Assembly (NCBI GenBank): GCA_944389385.1
Contig: CALXMC010000005.1
Coordinates: 1 to 64,000 of the forward strand
DNA length: 64,000 nt
DNA from: an uncultured Alphaproteobacteria bacterium
Lineage (GTDB): Bacteria; Pseudomonadota; Alphaproteobacteria; Rs-D84
Reading direction: 5' to 3'
In this document: piece after piece, positions 54,313 to 62,631 of the stretch
How positions within the stretch are numbered: position 1 is the first letter of the stretch
Layout: each line of letters opens with the position of its first letter
Program-made: the position numbers and the translations under genes
The notes under the pieces: generated by a model
What the model was told of the DNA's origin: nothing
The model's database searches: none
Seen by the model: only the letters and a program-made list of their open reading frames with translations

Positions 54313-54568
54313 AAAATCAGGTATCCAAGTATTTTTCAAGTTCGGTGATTATGGTTATAATGATTTGGTCGCCACTTGTGCAGATGATACATCGTGCCCA
54401 ATATTTAATTTGTTGGATGCGTGCAAAACGCACTATACAACATACCGGTATATTGCGAACAAGTTGCGCGCAGTCAGTGTTGCTGCGTTAAAAGAAAAAG
54501 ACGCAACAAAAAGCATGATAAATTTGTCTGAATATTTATGCCAAAAATGCAAAAATCGGATTCGTTAA
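54302..54568 (+). CDS. Small unknown protein in the rpsP operon
   Basis: 88 residues with Cys in ATCADDTSCPIF, DACKTHY and LCQKCKNRIR; a final CxxC near the basic end suggests a metal site. It starts inside the previous gene and ends one base before trmD. Not recognised. Confidence 0.7.
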   Translation: MADKKSGIQVFFKFGDYGYNDLVATCADDTSCPIFNLLDACKTHYTTYRYIANKLRAVSVAALKEKDATKSMINLSEYLCQKCKNRIR

Positions 54569-54569
54569 T

Positions 54570-55256
54570 ATGCACTTTAATATACTGACCATTTTTCCAG
54601 AAATGTTTCCCGGTACGTTGGGCGGCGGGGTTGTTGGACGTGCGATGAACAACGGTGTGTGGTCGTATGACGCAATAAATATTCGCGATTTCGCGCACGA
54701 TAACTATGGCAGTGTTGATGATGAACAATTTGGCGGTGGTGTGGGGCAAGTTATGCGGCCTGATGTATTGGGGGACGCAATCGATTCAATTAAAAATCGC
54801 GGCAAAATCATATATTTTTCACCGCGTGGGCCGCGTTTGACGCAAAAGATGGTGCGTGAATTTGCGGCGAACAAAGATGCTAATTATACCCTGGTGTGTG
54901 GGCGGTACGAAGGAATTGATCAACGAATCATCGAAGAATATGATATAATGGAGTTGTCCATCGGCGATTACATACTGTCGGGTGGTGAAATTGCGGCGCA
55001 AGTTTTTATTGACAGTGTCGTTCGCGTGATGGATAATGTGTTGGGCGGTGGCACAGATGCCACAGCCAACGAAAGTTTTGAAATCGGGGGGTTGGAATGG
55101 CCGTTATACACCCGCCCGTCGGCATGGCGTGGACGTAATGTCCCAGAAGTCCTGCTGTCCGGTCACCACGGCAATATCGAACGGTGGCGGAAACAACAAT
55201 CGGACGAGATAACAAAACAACGTCGTCCGGATTTAATAAAGGAAAATGAAAAATGA
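54570..55256 (+). CDS. trmD: tRNA (guanine-N1)-methyltransferase TrmD
   Basis: Makes m1G37 in tRNA. SPOUT-fold knot with [11 protein letters not shown] and the SAM-binding [11 protein letters not shown]; the conserved catalytic Asp is in [15 protein letters not shown] context, and HHGNIERWR is near the C-terminus. 228 residues. Overlaps rplS by four bases. Confidence 0.96.
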   Translation: MHFNILTIFPEMFPGTLGGGVVGRAMNNGVWSYDAINIRDFAHDNYGSVDDEQFGGGVGQVMRPDVLGDAIDSIKNRGKIIYFSPRGPRLTQKMVREFAANKDANYTLVCGRYEGIDQRIIEEYDIMELSIGDYILSGGEIAAQVFIDSVVRVMDNVLGGGTDATANESFEIGGLEWPLYTRPSAWRGRNVPEVLLSGHHGNIERWRKQQSDEITKQRRPDLIKENEK

Positions 55257-55654
55257 GCATTATTAAAAAAATCGAACAGGCGCAAATCGAAAAACTGCGC
55301 GGTGACAAAAAAATCCCTGCGTTCAAATCTGGGGATACCGTCAAAGTGCATGTGCGAATCAAGGATGGCGATAAATTCCGTATCCAGGTGTTCGAAGGCG
55401 TTGTTATCGCACGTGATGGTGGCGAAGGCAACAATGCGTCTTTTACCGTGCGTCGTGAATCATACGGCGTTGGCGTGGAACGCAAATTCCCGCTGTACAG
55501 TCCTGCGATTGCAAAAATCGAAAAAGTGCGTACCGGTAAAGTTCGTCGTGCTAAATTGTTCTTTTTGCGTGGGTTGTCCGGCAAAAAGGCGCGTATTGTG
55601 GAAGATTTGTCCGCCACGGCCGCTGAAAAGGCTGAAAAGAATGCTGATAAATAA
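55253..55654 (+). CDS. rplS: 50S ribosomal protein L19
   Basis: Large-subunit protein at the subunit interface. Conserved [50 protein letters not shown] and [18 protein letters not shown], with a short Lys/Ala tail. Last gene of the operon. Confidence 0.96.
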   Translation: MSIIKKIEQAQIEKLRGDKKIPAFKSGDTVKVHVRIKDGDKFRIQVFEGVVIARDGGEGNNASFTVRRESYGVGVERKFPLYSPAIAKIEKVRTGKVRRAKLFFLRGLSGKKARIVEDLSATAAEKAEKNADK

Positions 55655-55670
55655 TTCGCAAGTTATATAA

Positions 55671-55692
55671 AAATCCCGCGTCTGCGGGATTT
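55671..55692 (+). terminator. rpsP-rplS operon terminator
   Basis: AAATCCCGC (55671-55679), GTCT, GCGGGATTT (55684-55692), long T-run. Confidence 0.92.
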
Positions 55693-55709
55693 TTATTTTT
55701 TTTAAGCGT

Positions 55710-55738
55710 TTGACTTTATATGCGCGCAAATGTAACAT
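55710..55738 (+). promoter_or_regulatory. Promoter of the DUF2155 gene, predicted leaderless
   Basis: TTGACT (55710-55715), 17-base spacer, TAACAT (55733-55738), seven bases before the ATG. Confidence 0.5.
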
Positions 55739-55745
55739 TATAAGC

Positions 55746-56099
55746 ATGAAAAAAATTATAAAGTTTTTGTTTGTGCTTGTCCCGGTTTTTGCGCCAATGT
55801 GTGCGGATGCGTATATCGATCGTCAAACGGCGGTTGTGCGTGTTATGGATAAAACCGCGGGAAAGGTTCAGGTGCTGAATTTGCCGGTTGGATTACCGCA
55901 AACGTACGAAAAGTTAACTATGTTGGTACAGTCGTGCAAGCAGACTGACCCGTTTGATGCCCAAGATTATTTTATGTTTATCGAAATCAGTAAATCAGAC
56001 GAAGGTAAAATTTTCAGTGGTTGGATGAGTGCGAATGAGCCTGGTAATAATCCTTTGCAGAATGCTGATTATGATGTTTGGTTGGTAAATTGTGAATAG
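55746..56099 (+). CDS. DUF2155 secreted protein
   Basis: 117 residues from the ATG at 55746 (an upstream in-frame start would cover the promoter). Signal peptide, cleavage after ADA. The rest is a DUF2155 domain, largely restricted to alphaproteobacteria: MDKTAGKVQVLNLPVG, the Cys in QSCKQTDPFD, KIFSGWMSANEPGNNPLQ and a final VWLVNC. Periplasmic; function not known. Confidence 0.85.
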   Translation: MKKIIKFLFVLVPVFAPMCADAYIDRQTAVVRVMDKTAGKVQVLNLPVGLPQTYEKLTMLVQSCKQTDPFDAQDYFMFIEISKSDEGKIFSGWMSANEPGNNPLQNADYDVWLVNCE

Positions 56100-56116
56100 C
56101 CTTTTGGGGGAGCCAG

Positions 56117-56422
56117 ATGAAATTTTTGAAACGATTTTTGAAAATTATTATCGGCATCGCCGTTTTGATTTTTGTCGTGGTTATGTTTTTCTTTGTAATG
56201 CGATCGGGCGAATTGGAAAGCGCGAATTTGAAACAATGGCGGCGGGCGGATTTAACACGCCGGACGGCGGCTGCACAAATTATTACCGCCAGTAATGAAG
56301 ATTTGGAATTGTTGGTACAATGTGTTGATAAAATTGCGACTTTGCCGGGTGCAAATGATATGGCCGTGCGTGATGCGGTTGCATTGTGCTATACCGGGAT
56401 TCAGGTAAATAAAAATAATTAA
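56117..56422 (+). CDS. Small single-span membrane protein
   Basis: 101 residues: basic start, one strong hydrophobic helix at about 9-28 (IIIGIAVLIFVVVMFFF), then a mixed helical domain with two Cys (LVQCVDK, ALCYTG). Unknown. GGGGGAG precedes the ATG. Confidence 0.7.
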   Translation: MKFLKRFLKIIIGIAVLIFVVVMFFFVMRSGELESANLKQWRRADLTRRTAAAQIITASNEDLELLVQCVDKIATLPGANDMAVRDAVALCYTGIQVNKNN

Positions 56423-56424
56423 GT

Positions 56425-57114
56425 ATGAAATTTATTTCCTTGTTCGTTTTTGCGTTTTTAATTGCGGGTTGTACGGCCAATCATGATATTGGACATGAAT
56501 ATTTGGGGGCAAAATACGTCGCCGATCCGTTGGGCGAAGGCCGTGGGTATGATGCAGATCCACTTATACGCAAAGACGCGTTCGATTGTGTCACTTTTGT
56601 CGAGACTTCGTTGGCAAATGGAAAATTAAAAAACTTAAATAAAATCAGATACAAAGACGGTGATGTTAATTTTCTTTCTCGGAATCATTTTATTGAATCT
56701 GATTGGTTGGAAAATAATGCAGATTTGGTCGAAAATATGTCGTCAAAATATGGTGATGTGGCCGTGCGACATGTCATAATCGACAAACAAAATTGGTTGC
56801 GTGTTGTGCATAAAATGGATTCTGAATTTCCAGTTCGCGAAATCGATTTGGAATATATACCGTATGAAAAATTGGGGCGAATAAACACAGATGATGCCCT
56901 GATAGTTCTTTTTATTACTGGAAATTCAAATAAAAGTGGTACAATAGGGACTGATTTGGCGGTGGTACATGTTGGGTTTTTGTTGCCGAATGGTGTGCTG
57001 CGTCATGCTTCGTCGCAATATGGACGTGTTATGGATGTTGATTTTTATGAATATGTTGCGGCGCGCGCCAAAAACAAAAATAACATAGGTGTAACTTTGG
57101 TGGAAATAAAATGA
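56425..57114 (+). CDS. DUF1460 lipoprotein (amidase-like, NlpC/P60 fold)
   Basis: 229 residues. Lipobox LIAGC (Cys at about 16). The DUF1460 family signature is present: catalytic Cys in FDCVTFVETSL, IRYKDG, SRNHFIESDWLENN, and the His of AVVHVGFLLPNG. Members are thought to cut peptidoglycan amide bonds; cleavage here is inferred. The gene overlaps tsaD by four bases. Confidence 0.85.
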   Translation: MKFISLFVFAFLIAGCTANHDIGHEYLGAKYVADPLGEGRGYDADPLIRKDAFDCVTFVETSLANGKLKNLNKIRYKDGDVNFLSRNHFIESDWLENNADLVENMSSKYGDVAVRHVIIDKQNWLRVVHKMDSEFPVREIDLEYIPYEKLGRINTDDALIVLFITGNSNKSGTIGTDLAVVHVGFLLPNGVLRHASSQYGRVMDVDFYEYVAARAKNKNNIGVTLVEIK

Positions 57115-58241
57115 GTGCAGACAAAATAATTCAGATGGATATGGGGGCTTTGGCGGCGGCCGGTGGTACGCACGACGCGACGCGTCCGATACTGTGTTTG
57201 GGGATTGAATCTTCGTGCGATGAAACATCGGCTGCGATTGTCGATTCCAATCGAAATATTTTGTCACATATAATTTATTCTCAAATCCCAGAACATCAAA
57301 AGTATGGCGGTGTGGTGCCTGAATTGGCGGCGCGTGCACATATTTTGGCGATTGACGATGTTATAAAAAGAACTTTGGATACGGCGGGTAAAAATTTGAA
57401 TGATATTGACGTGATTGCGGCCACAGCCGGTCCGGGGTTGATTGGGGGTGTCTTGGTTGGTTGGATGGCGGCGACCGGGATTGCGCAATCCATGCAAAAA
57501 CCGTTGGTTGCGGTTAATCATCTTGAAGGTCACGCACTGGTTCCGCGTTTGCATTCGGCGGCGGCCAATGGCACAGATGGCGCGGTTGATGTTGATTTTC
57601 CTTATTTGTTGATGTTGGCGTCTGGTGGGCATTGCCAGATTTTATTGGTGCGTGGTGTCGGTCAGTATGAAATGATTGGTCAAACTTTGGATGACAGCGC
57701 GGGCGAAGCGTTCGATAAAGTTGCAAAAATGTTGGGACTGGGGTATCCGGGCGGACCGGTTGTTGACAAGCGTGCCGCCACGGGCAATCCGCGTGCGTTT
57801 AATTTTCCGCGGCCGCTGTGTGACAAGCCTGGTTGTGATTTTTCGTTCAGTGGTATTAAAACCGCCGCGCGTACGTTTTTGTCGCGTGAAACGTCGCCGT
57901 ATTCAGATGAATTTATAAATGATTTTTGTGCATCTTTCCAGGCGGCTGTTGTTGATTGTATTATTAACCGATTGGAAAATGCGTTTGGTGATGCGCGTGT
58001 AATTACCGCAAATCCCCAGACTTTGGTGGTTGCGGGTGGCGTTGCCAAAAACAGCGCTGTGCGCAGCGCAATGGAACATTTGGCCATAAAGCATAATGTA
58101 ACGTTTGCCGCGCCACCGATGAATTTATGTACTGATAATGGCGCAATGATTGCGTGGGCCGGGATTGAAAATTATCGGTTGGGTCGTGTGGTAACCACGC
58201 CAATTGCGCCCCGCCCCCGTTGGCCTTTGACGGAGTTGTAA
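57111..58241 (+). CDS. tsaD: tRNA threonylcarbamoyladenosine synthase subunit TsaD
   Basis: Transfers the threonylcarbamoyl group to A37 of ANN-reading tRNAs. ASKHA ATP-binding fold with GIESSCDETSAAIV, metal-binding His pair in NHLEGHAL, ASGGHCQILLV and the metal-binding Asp in CTDNGAMIAW. About 25 residues precede the usual start, so a later start cannot be excluded. 376 residues. Confidence 0.95.
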   Translation: MSADKIIQMDMGALAAAGGTHDATRPILCLGIESSCDETSAAIVDSNRNILSHIIYSQIPEHQKYGGVVPELAARAHILAIDDVIKRTLDTAGKNLNDIDVIAATAGPGLIGGVLVGWMAATGIAQSMQKPLVAVNHLEGHALVPRLHSAAANGTDGAVDVDFPYLLMLASGGHCQILLVRGVGQYEMIGQTLDDSAGEAFDKVAKMLGLGYPGGPVVDKRAATGNPRAFNFPRPLCDKPGCDFSFSGIKTAARTFLSRETSPYSDEFINDFCASFQAAVVDCIINRLENAFGDARVITANPQTLVVAGGVAKNSAVRSAMEHLAIKHNVTFAAPPMNLCTDNGAMIAWAGIENYRLGRVVTTPIAPRPRWPLTEL

Positions 58242-58242
58242 G

Positions 58243-58782
58243 ATGACGGATATGACGCGGTATAACGCCGCTACAGAATTGTTAGCGAACCAGGTTCAAT
58301 CTCAGTGGTTGAATTTGCCGAATGATTTTAATTCAAAATACGATATGGTTGAAATGGTGTGTGATTTTCGTGCCGCGTTTTGTAACAAGAATCTGCGCCG
58401 TTGGACTGTAAATCAAAAATACGAAAATGCCCGTATTGCGCGTGGTGCGTTTTCAGCCGGTTTTTGCGGAATTGCCAGTTATGCTTGGAATCATTTGTTC
58501 CGTATGCCCGATGGTGGTGAAATTTGGCGGCTGAAATTGGTAAGCCATAAAAAATTTAACCATGTTTGGTTGGAAAATAAATTTACCGGCCAACCGTTGG
58601 ATTTAACATTTGACCAGTTTATAGATGATGACGGTCAGTATATAAAAATTCCGTATGATAAATGCGGAACTTTCACTGACAGCAATTTTGATTTTGAACG
58701 TGCGTATGTTTTTGCGCGGGGATTGGGAATAAACTTAAAGCGTATTGCATTTATAAATGCTTTGTCGCATCGCAACAGATAA
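58243..58782 (+). CDS. Putative Cys-His-Asp-fold protein, first of a pair
   Basis: 179 residues, no signal peptide. SAGFCGIASYAWNHLF offers a Cys at the start of a helix, FNHVWLENKF a His in a strand, and LDLTFDQF an Asp two strands later: the order of a papain-like/transglutaminase-like triad. The neighbour at 58822 has the same arrangement in different sequence. Peptidase or amidase activity is only a suggestion. One base after the tsaD stop. Confidence 0.7.
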   Translation: MTDMTRYNAATELLANQVQSQWLNLPNDFNSKYDMVEMVCDFRAAFCNKNLRRWTVNQKYENARIARGAFSAGFCGIASYAWNHLFRMPDGGEIWRLKLVSHKKFNHVWLENKFTGQPLDLTFDQFIDDDGQYIKIPYDKCGTFTDSNFDFERAYVFARGLGINLKRIAFINALSHRNR

Positions 58783-58784
58783 AC

Positions 58785-58812
58785 TTGTTTTTATCGGTAA
58801 ATGTGCTATAAT
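58785..58812 (+). promoter_or_regulatory. Promoter of the 58822 gene
   Basis: TTGTTT (58785-58790), 16-base spacer, extended TGCTATAAT (58807-58812). The ATG follows after nine bases, so the leader has three bases or fewer. Confidence 0.6.
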
Positions 58813-58821
58813 CTGCACATT

Positions 58822-59316
58822 ATGACAACAGACGAATATTTGAAACAATATGATGCCGCCACACGTAAAGTAATGGCTTTGGCCGCGCAAATTGACGCAC
58901 GGGTGCGGGATGAATATTTATTGGAATATCGGTTACAGGATATTACGTACGTTTTGCGCAGTAAATTCCGCGATGCGGCGTTTCGTAAAAGGTATGTGGG
59001 TAATTTGCCGTTTAATGGATTTGTTCCGTATCCAAAGGGTTTTTGCGCGCTTTCCACAATATGTATTTATAATCTGTATGGCGGCGACAGTATTTGGCGG
59101 CCGTCTGCGATAAAACTTGGCGCGTGGGAGCATGCACCCGTCGTATATCTGCAAAATTATGCGTTGGATGTGCCGTTCGATGTAACCAGCGACCAATTTG
59201 CGCCGCTGCGCGTTCCGTACGAGGTTGGCGAACCCATTAACAGACGTATGCAGGATATGCGTACACCAAATAAAGAAAAGTTTATTGCAGAAATTAAACA
59301 AGAATTGGACAGATGA
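58822..59316 (+). CDS. Putative Cys-His-Asp-fold protein, second of a pair
   Basis: 164 residues from the ATG at 58822; an earlier in-frame ATG at 58801 overlaps the promoter. PKGFCALSTICIYNLYGG (Cys), WEHAPVVYLQN (His) and FDVTSDQF (Asp) repeat the pattern of the preceding gene, and both end the motif with DQF. Long helical N- and C-terminal parts. Function unknown. Confidence 0.7.
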   Translation: MTTDEYLKQYDAATRKVMALAAQIDARVRDEYLLEYRLQDITYVLRSKFRDAAFRKRYVGNLPFNGFVPYPKGFCALSTICIYNLYGGDSIWRPSAIKLGAWEHAPVVYLQNYALDVPFDVTSDQFAPLRVPYEVGEPINRRMQDMRTPNKEKFIAEIKQELDR

Positions 59317-59323
59317 TAAAATT

Positions 59324-60571
59324 ATGATGGAAAAACCACAGCCTTTTGTTCAGCCTGATATGATTTTCAGTGTTTCTGATGCGTCGGCGTTGTTAAAGAA
59401 TGTTGTCGAAACCGCTTTTCCGCGGATTCGTGTTCGTGGCGAATTGTCGCAAATTACACGGGCATCATCTGGGCATACCTATATGACGATAAAGGATTCT
59501 GGGGCCGCCATTTCCGCCATTGTTTGGCGCGGCACGCCCGTTCCTTTTAAGTTGGAAGATGGGTTGGAAGTTATTATAACCGGTCGTTTTACAACGTATC
59601 CCGCGCGCAGTAATTATCAGATTATATGTTCTGAAATCGAAATGGCGGGCGCGGGCGCAATTCTGAAAATGTTGGAAGAACGCAAGCGTAAATTGGCGGC
59701 CGAGGGATTGTTTGACGCGTCGCGTAAAAAGCCTTTGCCGCACCTGCCCCAGCGTATTGGTGTGGTAACCAGTCCTACGGGCGCGGCATTCCAAGACATT
59801 CAAAATCGTTTGCGCGAACGTTTCCCGGTGACGGTTGTTTTATATCCCGCCACTGTCCAGGGCGCGACTGCCGCAGCCGAGGTTGCCGCCGGTATTGAAT
59901 ATTTTAATCGTGCAAAGAACGTGGATGTAATTATCGTCGCACGTGGCGGTGGTGCGTTGGAAGATTTACTGCCCTTTTCCGAAGAAATTGTTGTTCGTGC
60001 CGCGGCGGCCAGTGAAATACCGCTGATTTCAGGTGTGGGACATGAACCTGATTGGATGCTGATTGACTATGCGGCCGATGTGCGCGCGCCAACGCCAACC
60101 GGCGCGGCCGAGATGGTTGTTCCAACAAAACTGTCTTTAATCCAAGAATTGGATAATTTGTGGCACAGGTTATCGAATAATTTTACAACGCGATTGACGA
60201 ACGCGAAAAATCGTATGGAGTCAATTGTTGTTAAAAATCCACGTCAGTTGATTATGGAGCATCAGCAACGTATCGACGATGTTGCGCGTACATTAAATAT
60301 TATCATAGATGGCAAAATTGTTGCCGCGCGTGGGCGTATGGATGTGGTGGCCGGATTTCAGAATGTTTTTCAGAACAAAGTTGCGTCTTTGGCGCAATCG
60401 GTTAATCATTTGGGGCAAATGTTGAATTCATTAAGTTATAAAAACGTGTTGGCGCGCGGGTACGCAATCGTGCGCGACGATAAAAATCAAATTATCAGTC
60501 GCGCAGACGGCGCACATCCCGCGGCCATCGAATTTGCCGATGGGGTTATCACTGTGCAAATAAAACAGTAA
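59324..60571 (+). CDS. xseA: Exonuclease VII large subunit
   Basis: Degrades single-stranded DNA with XseB. 415 residues from MMEK at 59324; the frame is open earlier, inside the preceding gene. OB-fold (IRVRGELSQITRASSGHTYM), then the nuclease domain (IGVVTSPTGAAFQDI, VARGGGALEDLLPFSEE, ISGVGHEPDWMLIDYAADVRAPTP), coiled-coil and C-terminal RGYAIVRD. xseB is not adjacent. Confidence 0.95.
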   Translation: MMEKPQPFVQPDMIFSVSDASALLKNVVETAFPRIRVRGELSQITRASSGHTYMTIKDSGAAISAIVWRGTPVPFKLEDGLEVIITGRFTTYPARSNYQIICSEIEMAGAGAILKMLEERKRKLAAEGLFDASRKKPLPHLPQRIGVVTSPTGAAFQDIQNRLRERFPVTVVLYPATVQGATAAAEVAAGIEYFNRAKNVDVIIVARGGGALEDLLPFSEEIVVRAAAASEIPLISGVGHEPDWMLIDYAADVRAPTPTGAAEMVVPTKLSLIQELDNLWHRLSNNFTTRLTNAKNRMESIVVKNPRQLIMEHQQRIDDVARTLNIIIDGKIVAARGRMDVVAGFQNVFQNKVASLAQSVNHLGQMLNSLSYKNVLARGYAIVRDDKNQIISRADGAHPAAIEFADGVITVQIKQ

Positions 60572-60725
60572 TCAGAACTGCATTCGAAAACCTAATTTGA
60601 TTCCATCGCCATCGGCGGCAACTGTTATTTTATTGTCATATTTGCCAACCAACAGCCATGTAAAAAGTGCGCTGACCGCGGCACCGCCCAACAGAAAGTA
60701 TGGCAAAAGTTCTACGTTTTGACAT
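60572..60725 (-). pseudogene. Tiny membrane-protein gene with a +1 frameshift near its start
   Basis: An ATG at 60725 with AAAGGATAGG upstream opens a frame (MSKRRTF) that stops after 28 codons. The protein-like sequence lies in another frame: VELLPYFLLGGAAVSALF, a membrane helix, then VGKYDNKITVAADGDGIKLG and a stop at 60572. Removing one A from the run of four at 60717-60720 joins them into a 50-residue one-helix protein (MSNVELLPYF...). A frameshift mutation, a programmed shift or an assembly error are all possible. Confidence 0.45.
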
Positions 60726-60744
60726 ATTTTCCTATCCTTTGTGT

Positions 60745-60905
60745 AAAAAAAGACCACATATTTCAGTGGTCGGGAGTTAGAACAGTCAAACATTGATGAC
60801 CCTCGCCATCTTGCGAGTGGCGACATCCCGACCAGATCCGTCGGGACAATATTTCGTGGTATTTCAATGTTTTGGTGTTCTAGGCCAATCCACTGGATAT
60901 GTCGT
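60745..60905 (-). ncRNA. Structured RNA of unknown class, ending in a terminator
   Basis: On the minus strand about 160 nt fold into: a closing helix between ACATAT/CAGTGG at the 5' end and CCACTG/ATATGT at the 3' end; helix TAGAACA/TGTTCTA (plus strand 60778-60784 with 60876-60882); helix AAACATTGA/TCAATGTTT (60788-60796 with 60864-60872); hairpin TCCCGAC/GTCGGGA (60826-60846); and a small hairpin that can pair in two ways (60802-60822). It ends in GACCAC/GTGGTC plus T7 (60752-60771), which shares bases with the closing helix. A promoter TTGAAA-17-AATAAT can be placed with its -10 at 60910-60915. It lies in the leader of the 60572 gene. No known RNA family was recognised. Confidence 0.6.
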
Positions 60906-60934
60906 GCATATTATTGAATAATATTTTTATTTTT

Positions 60935-62590
60935 TCAATTGTTTTTAATCAGTGTGCGCGCCGTTGCCAATGATTCAGGTGTAATTTGCGCCCCACTTAT
61001 GATGCGTGCGATTTCGTTAATTCGGTCGTCGCCGTGAATTTCTGCAACGTCTGTTGTTGTCGTATCGTTCGCAGAATGTTTTGAAATTTTGAAATGTTTG
61101 TCTGCATATCCCGCAACCTGGGCCGAATGGGTTATGACCAATGCCTGGGACGATTTTGCCAATCTGTTTAATCGGTTGCCAACCGCCGATGCGGTTGCGC
61201 CACTGATGCCGGTATCTATTTCGTCAAATACAAATGTGTGCGCATTGCCGCCATCCGCCAATACCACGCGCAGCGCCAACATAAAACGCGCCAATTCGCC
61301 ACCAGATGCCGCGCGGTGCAATGGTGCGAATGGCATGCCTGGATTTGTTTTTATCATAAATACAACGTCGTCAATTCCGTGCGCGGATGGGGTTGCGTCT
61401 GTGCGCGATACAATAAAGTCGGCCGCGCCCAATTTCAGATCTGGCAATTCCGCCAAAATTTGTTTGCGTAACATTTCGCCCGCGGCAATGCGTGCAGACG
61501 ATAGCCCAGCGGCCGATTTTTCGAATTCTGATTTTTTGTTTGCCATATCGGCGGTTAATTTTTTTAATTCGGCGTCTGAATTTTCAATCGCGTTTAATTC
61601 AGCCGACATTTGTTTTAATTTTTCAGGCAATTCATCCGCAGAAACACGATGCTTGCGCGCGGCGGCGCGAATTGCGAACAATCTTTCTTCGATTTCGTCC
61701 AGTGTTGCTGTGTCAACATCGGTTGGTGTTAATTTTTCTGCCACATCTGATACGATTTGCGCGGCGTTGTATAATGCGTCAATTTGTTCAGAATATGGAT
61801 TTGGGTCGGTTTTTATGCGTTCCAAAATATGTGCGACCGAAAAAATTACAGATTCCAACGACGTGCCATGCGGGTTTAATTCCGCGGCTGCATCAGACAA
61901 TATGGCTGCGTCCTTTTCCGCGTTCATCATGGCGGTGCGTTTGGTTGACAACATTTCTTCTTCACCAATTTGAACGTTTAATGATTCCAATTCGCGCACG
62001 TTGTGTTCCAAAAATTCCCGTTCCGATGCCGATTTTTGCAACGTTTCACGCAATTCGTCCAATCGTTTTTGCGCGTTATAATATTCTTGATAGTTTTTAT
62101 TAACACATAAAAGCAACTGATTGTAATTTGTATTGTTTTTAATTCCGAATAAATCCAAAGATTCGCGGTGTGTTGCCGGATTTAACAGTGCGTGATTCGC
62201 AAATTGTCCGTGTATTTCAACCAGGTTGTCGCCGATTTGTTTTAATAACTTTATTGACACAGGTGTATCGTTTGCCCATGCACGACTTTTGCCGTCCGAC
62301 GACAATGTTCGGCGTAAAATTAACACGTCTTCGAATTCGATTCCATTTTCATCCAATAAAGATTTTAATTTGTCGTCAATCGAGTCAAATTCTGCAATGA
62401 CGGACGCAGTATCGCATCCATGACGCACCAGACCGGCGTCTGAACGCGCGCCCAATGCCAGCGCCAATGCGTCCATTAAAATACTTTTGCCCGCACCCGT
62501 TTCGCCCGTCAGTATATTCAGCCCCGCCCCGAATTCCAGATTCAGTTTTTCAATCAGTACTATGTTCGAAATGTATAACCGTGTCAGCAT
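60935..62590 (-). CDS. recN: DNA repair protein RecN
   Basis: SMC-like ATPase acting at double-strand breaks. 551 residues from the ATG at 62590: Walker A GETGAGKS (29-36), coiled-coil arms (about 150-350), ABC signature ASGGELARFMLALR, Walker B FVFDEIDTGISG, and VITHSAQVAGYAD. A promoter ends six bases before the ATG. Confidence 0.95.
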   Translation of the reverse strand: MLTRLYISNIVLIEKLNLEFGAGLNILTGETGAGKSILMDALALALGARSDAGLVRHGCDTASVIAEFDSIDDKLKSLLDENGIEFEDVLILRRTLSSDGKSRAWANDTPVSIKLLKQIGDNLVEIHGQFANHALLNPATHRESLDLFGIKNNTNYNQLLLCVNKNYQEYYNAQKRLDELRETLQKSASEREFLEHNVRELESLNVQIGEEEMLSTKRTAMMNAEKDAAILSDAAAELNPHGTSLESVIFSVAHILERIKTDPNPYSEQIDALYNAAQIVSDVAEKLTPTDVDTATLDEIEERLFAIRAAARKHRVSADELPEKLKQMSAELNAIENSDAELKKLTADMANKKSEFEKSAAGLSSARIAAGEMLRKQILAELPDLKLGAADFIVSRTDATPSAHGIDDVVFMIKTNPGMPFAPLHRAASGGELARFMLALRVVLADGGNAHTFVFDEIDTGISGATASAVGNRLNRLAKSSQALVITHSAQVAGYADKHFKISKHSANDTTTTDVAEIHGDDRINEIARIISGAQITPESLATARTLIKNN

Positions 62591-62596
62591 GTCGTG

Positions 62597-62626
62597 ATTA
62601 TAGTCGTTTAATGTAAAATAATTCAA
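62597..62626 (-). promoter_or_regulatory. recN promoter, predicted leaderless
   Basis: TTGAAT (62621-62626), 18-base spacer, TATAAT (62597-62602), six bases before the recN ATG on the minus strand. No LexA box was noticed. Confidence 0.6.
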
Positions 62627-62631
62627 GATTT

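Noticed and set aside
60745-60905. Identification of the structured RNA as 6S, SRP or tmRNA
   Set aside because: The fold branches into several hairpins unlike the single bubble hairpin of 6S; the SRP GGAA loop motif and the tmRNA tag and tRNA-like end are missing.
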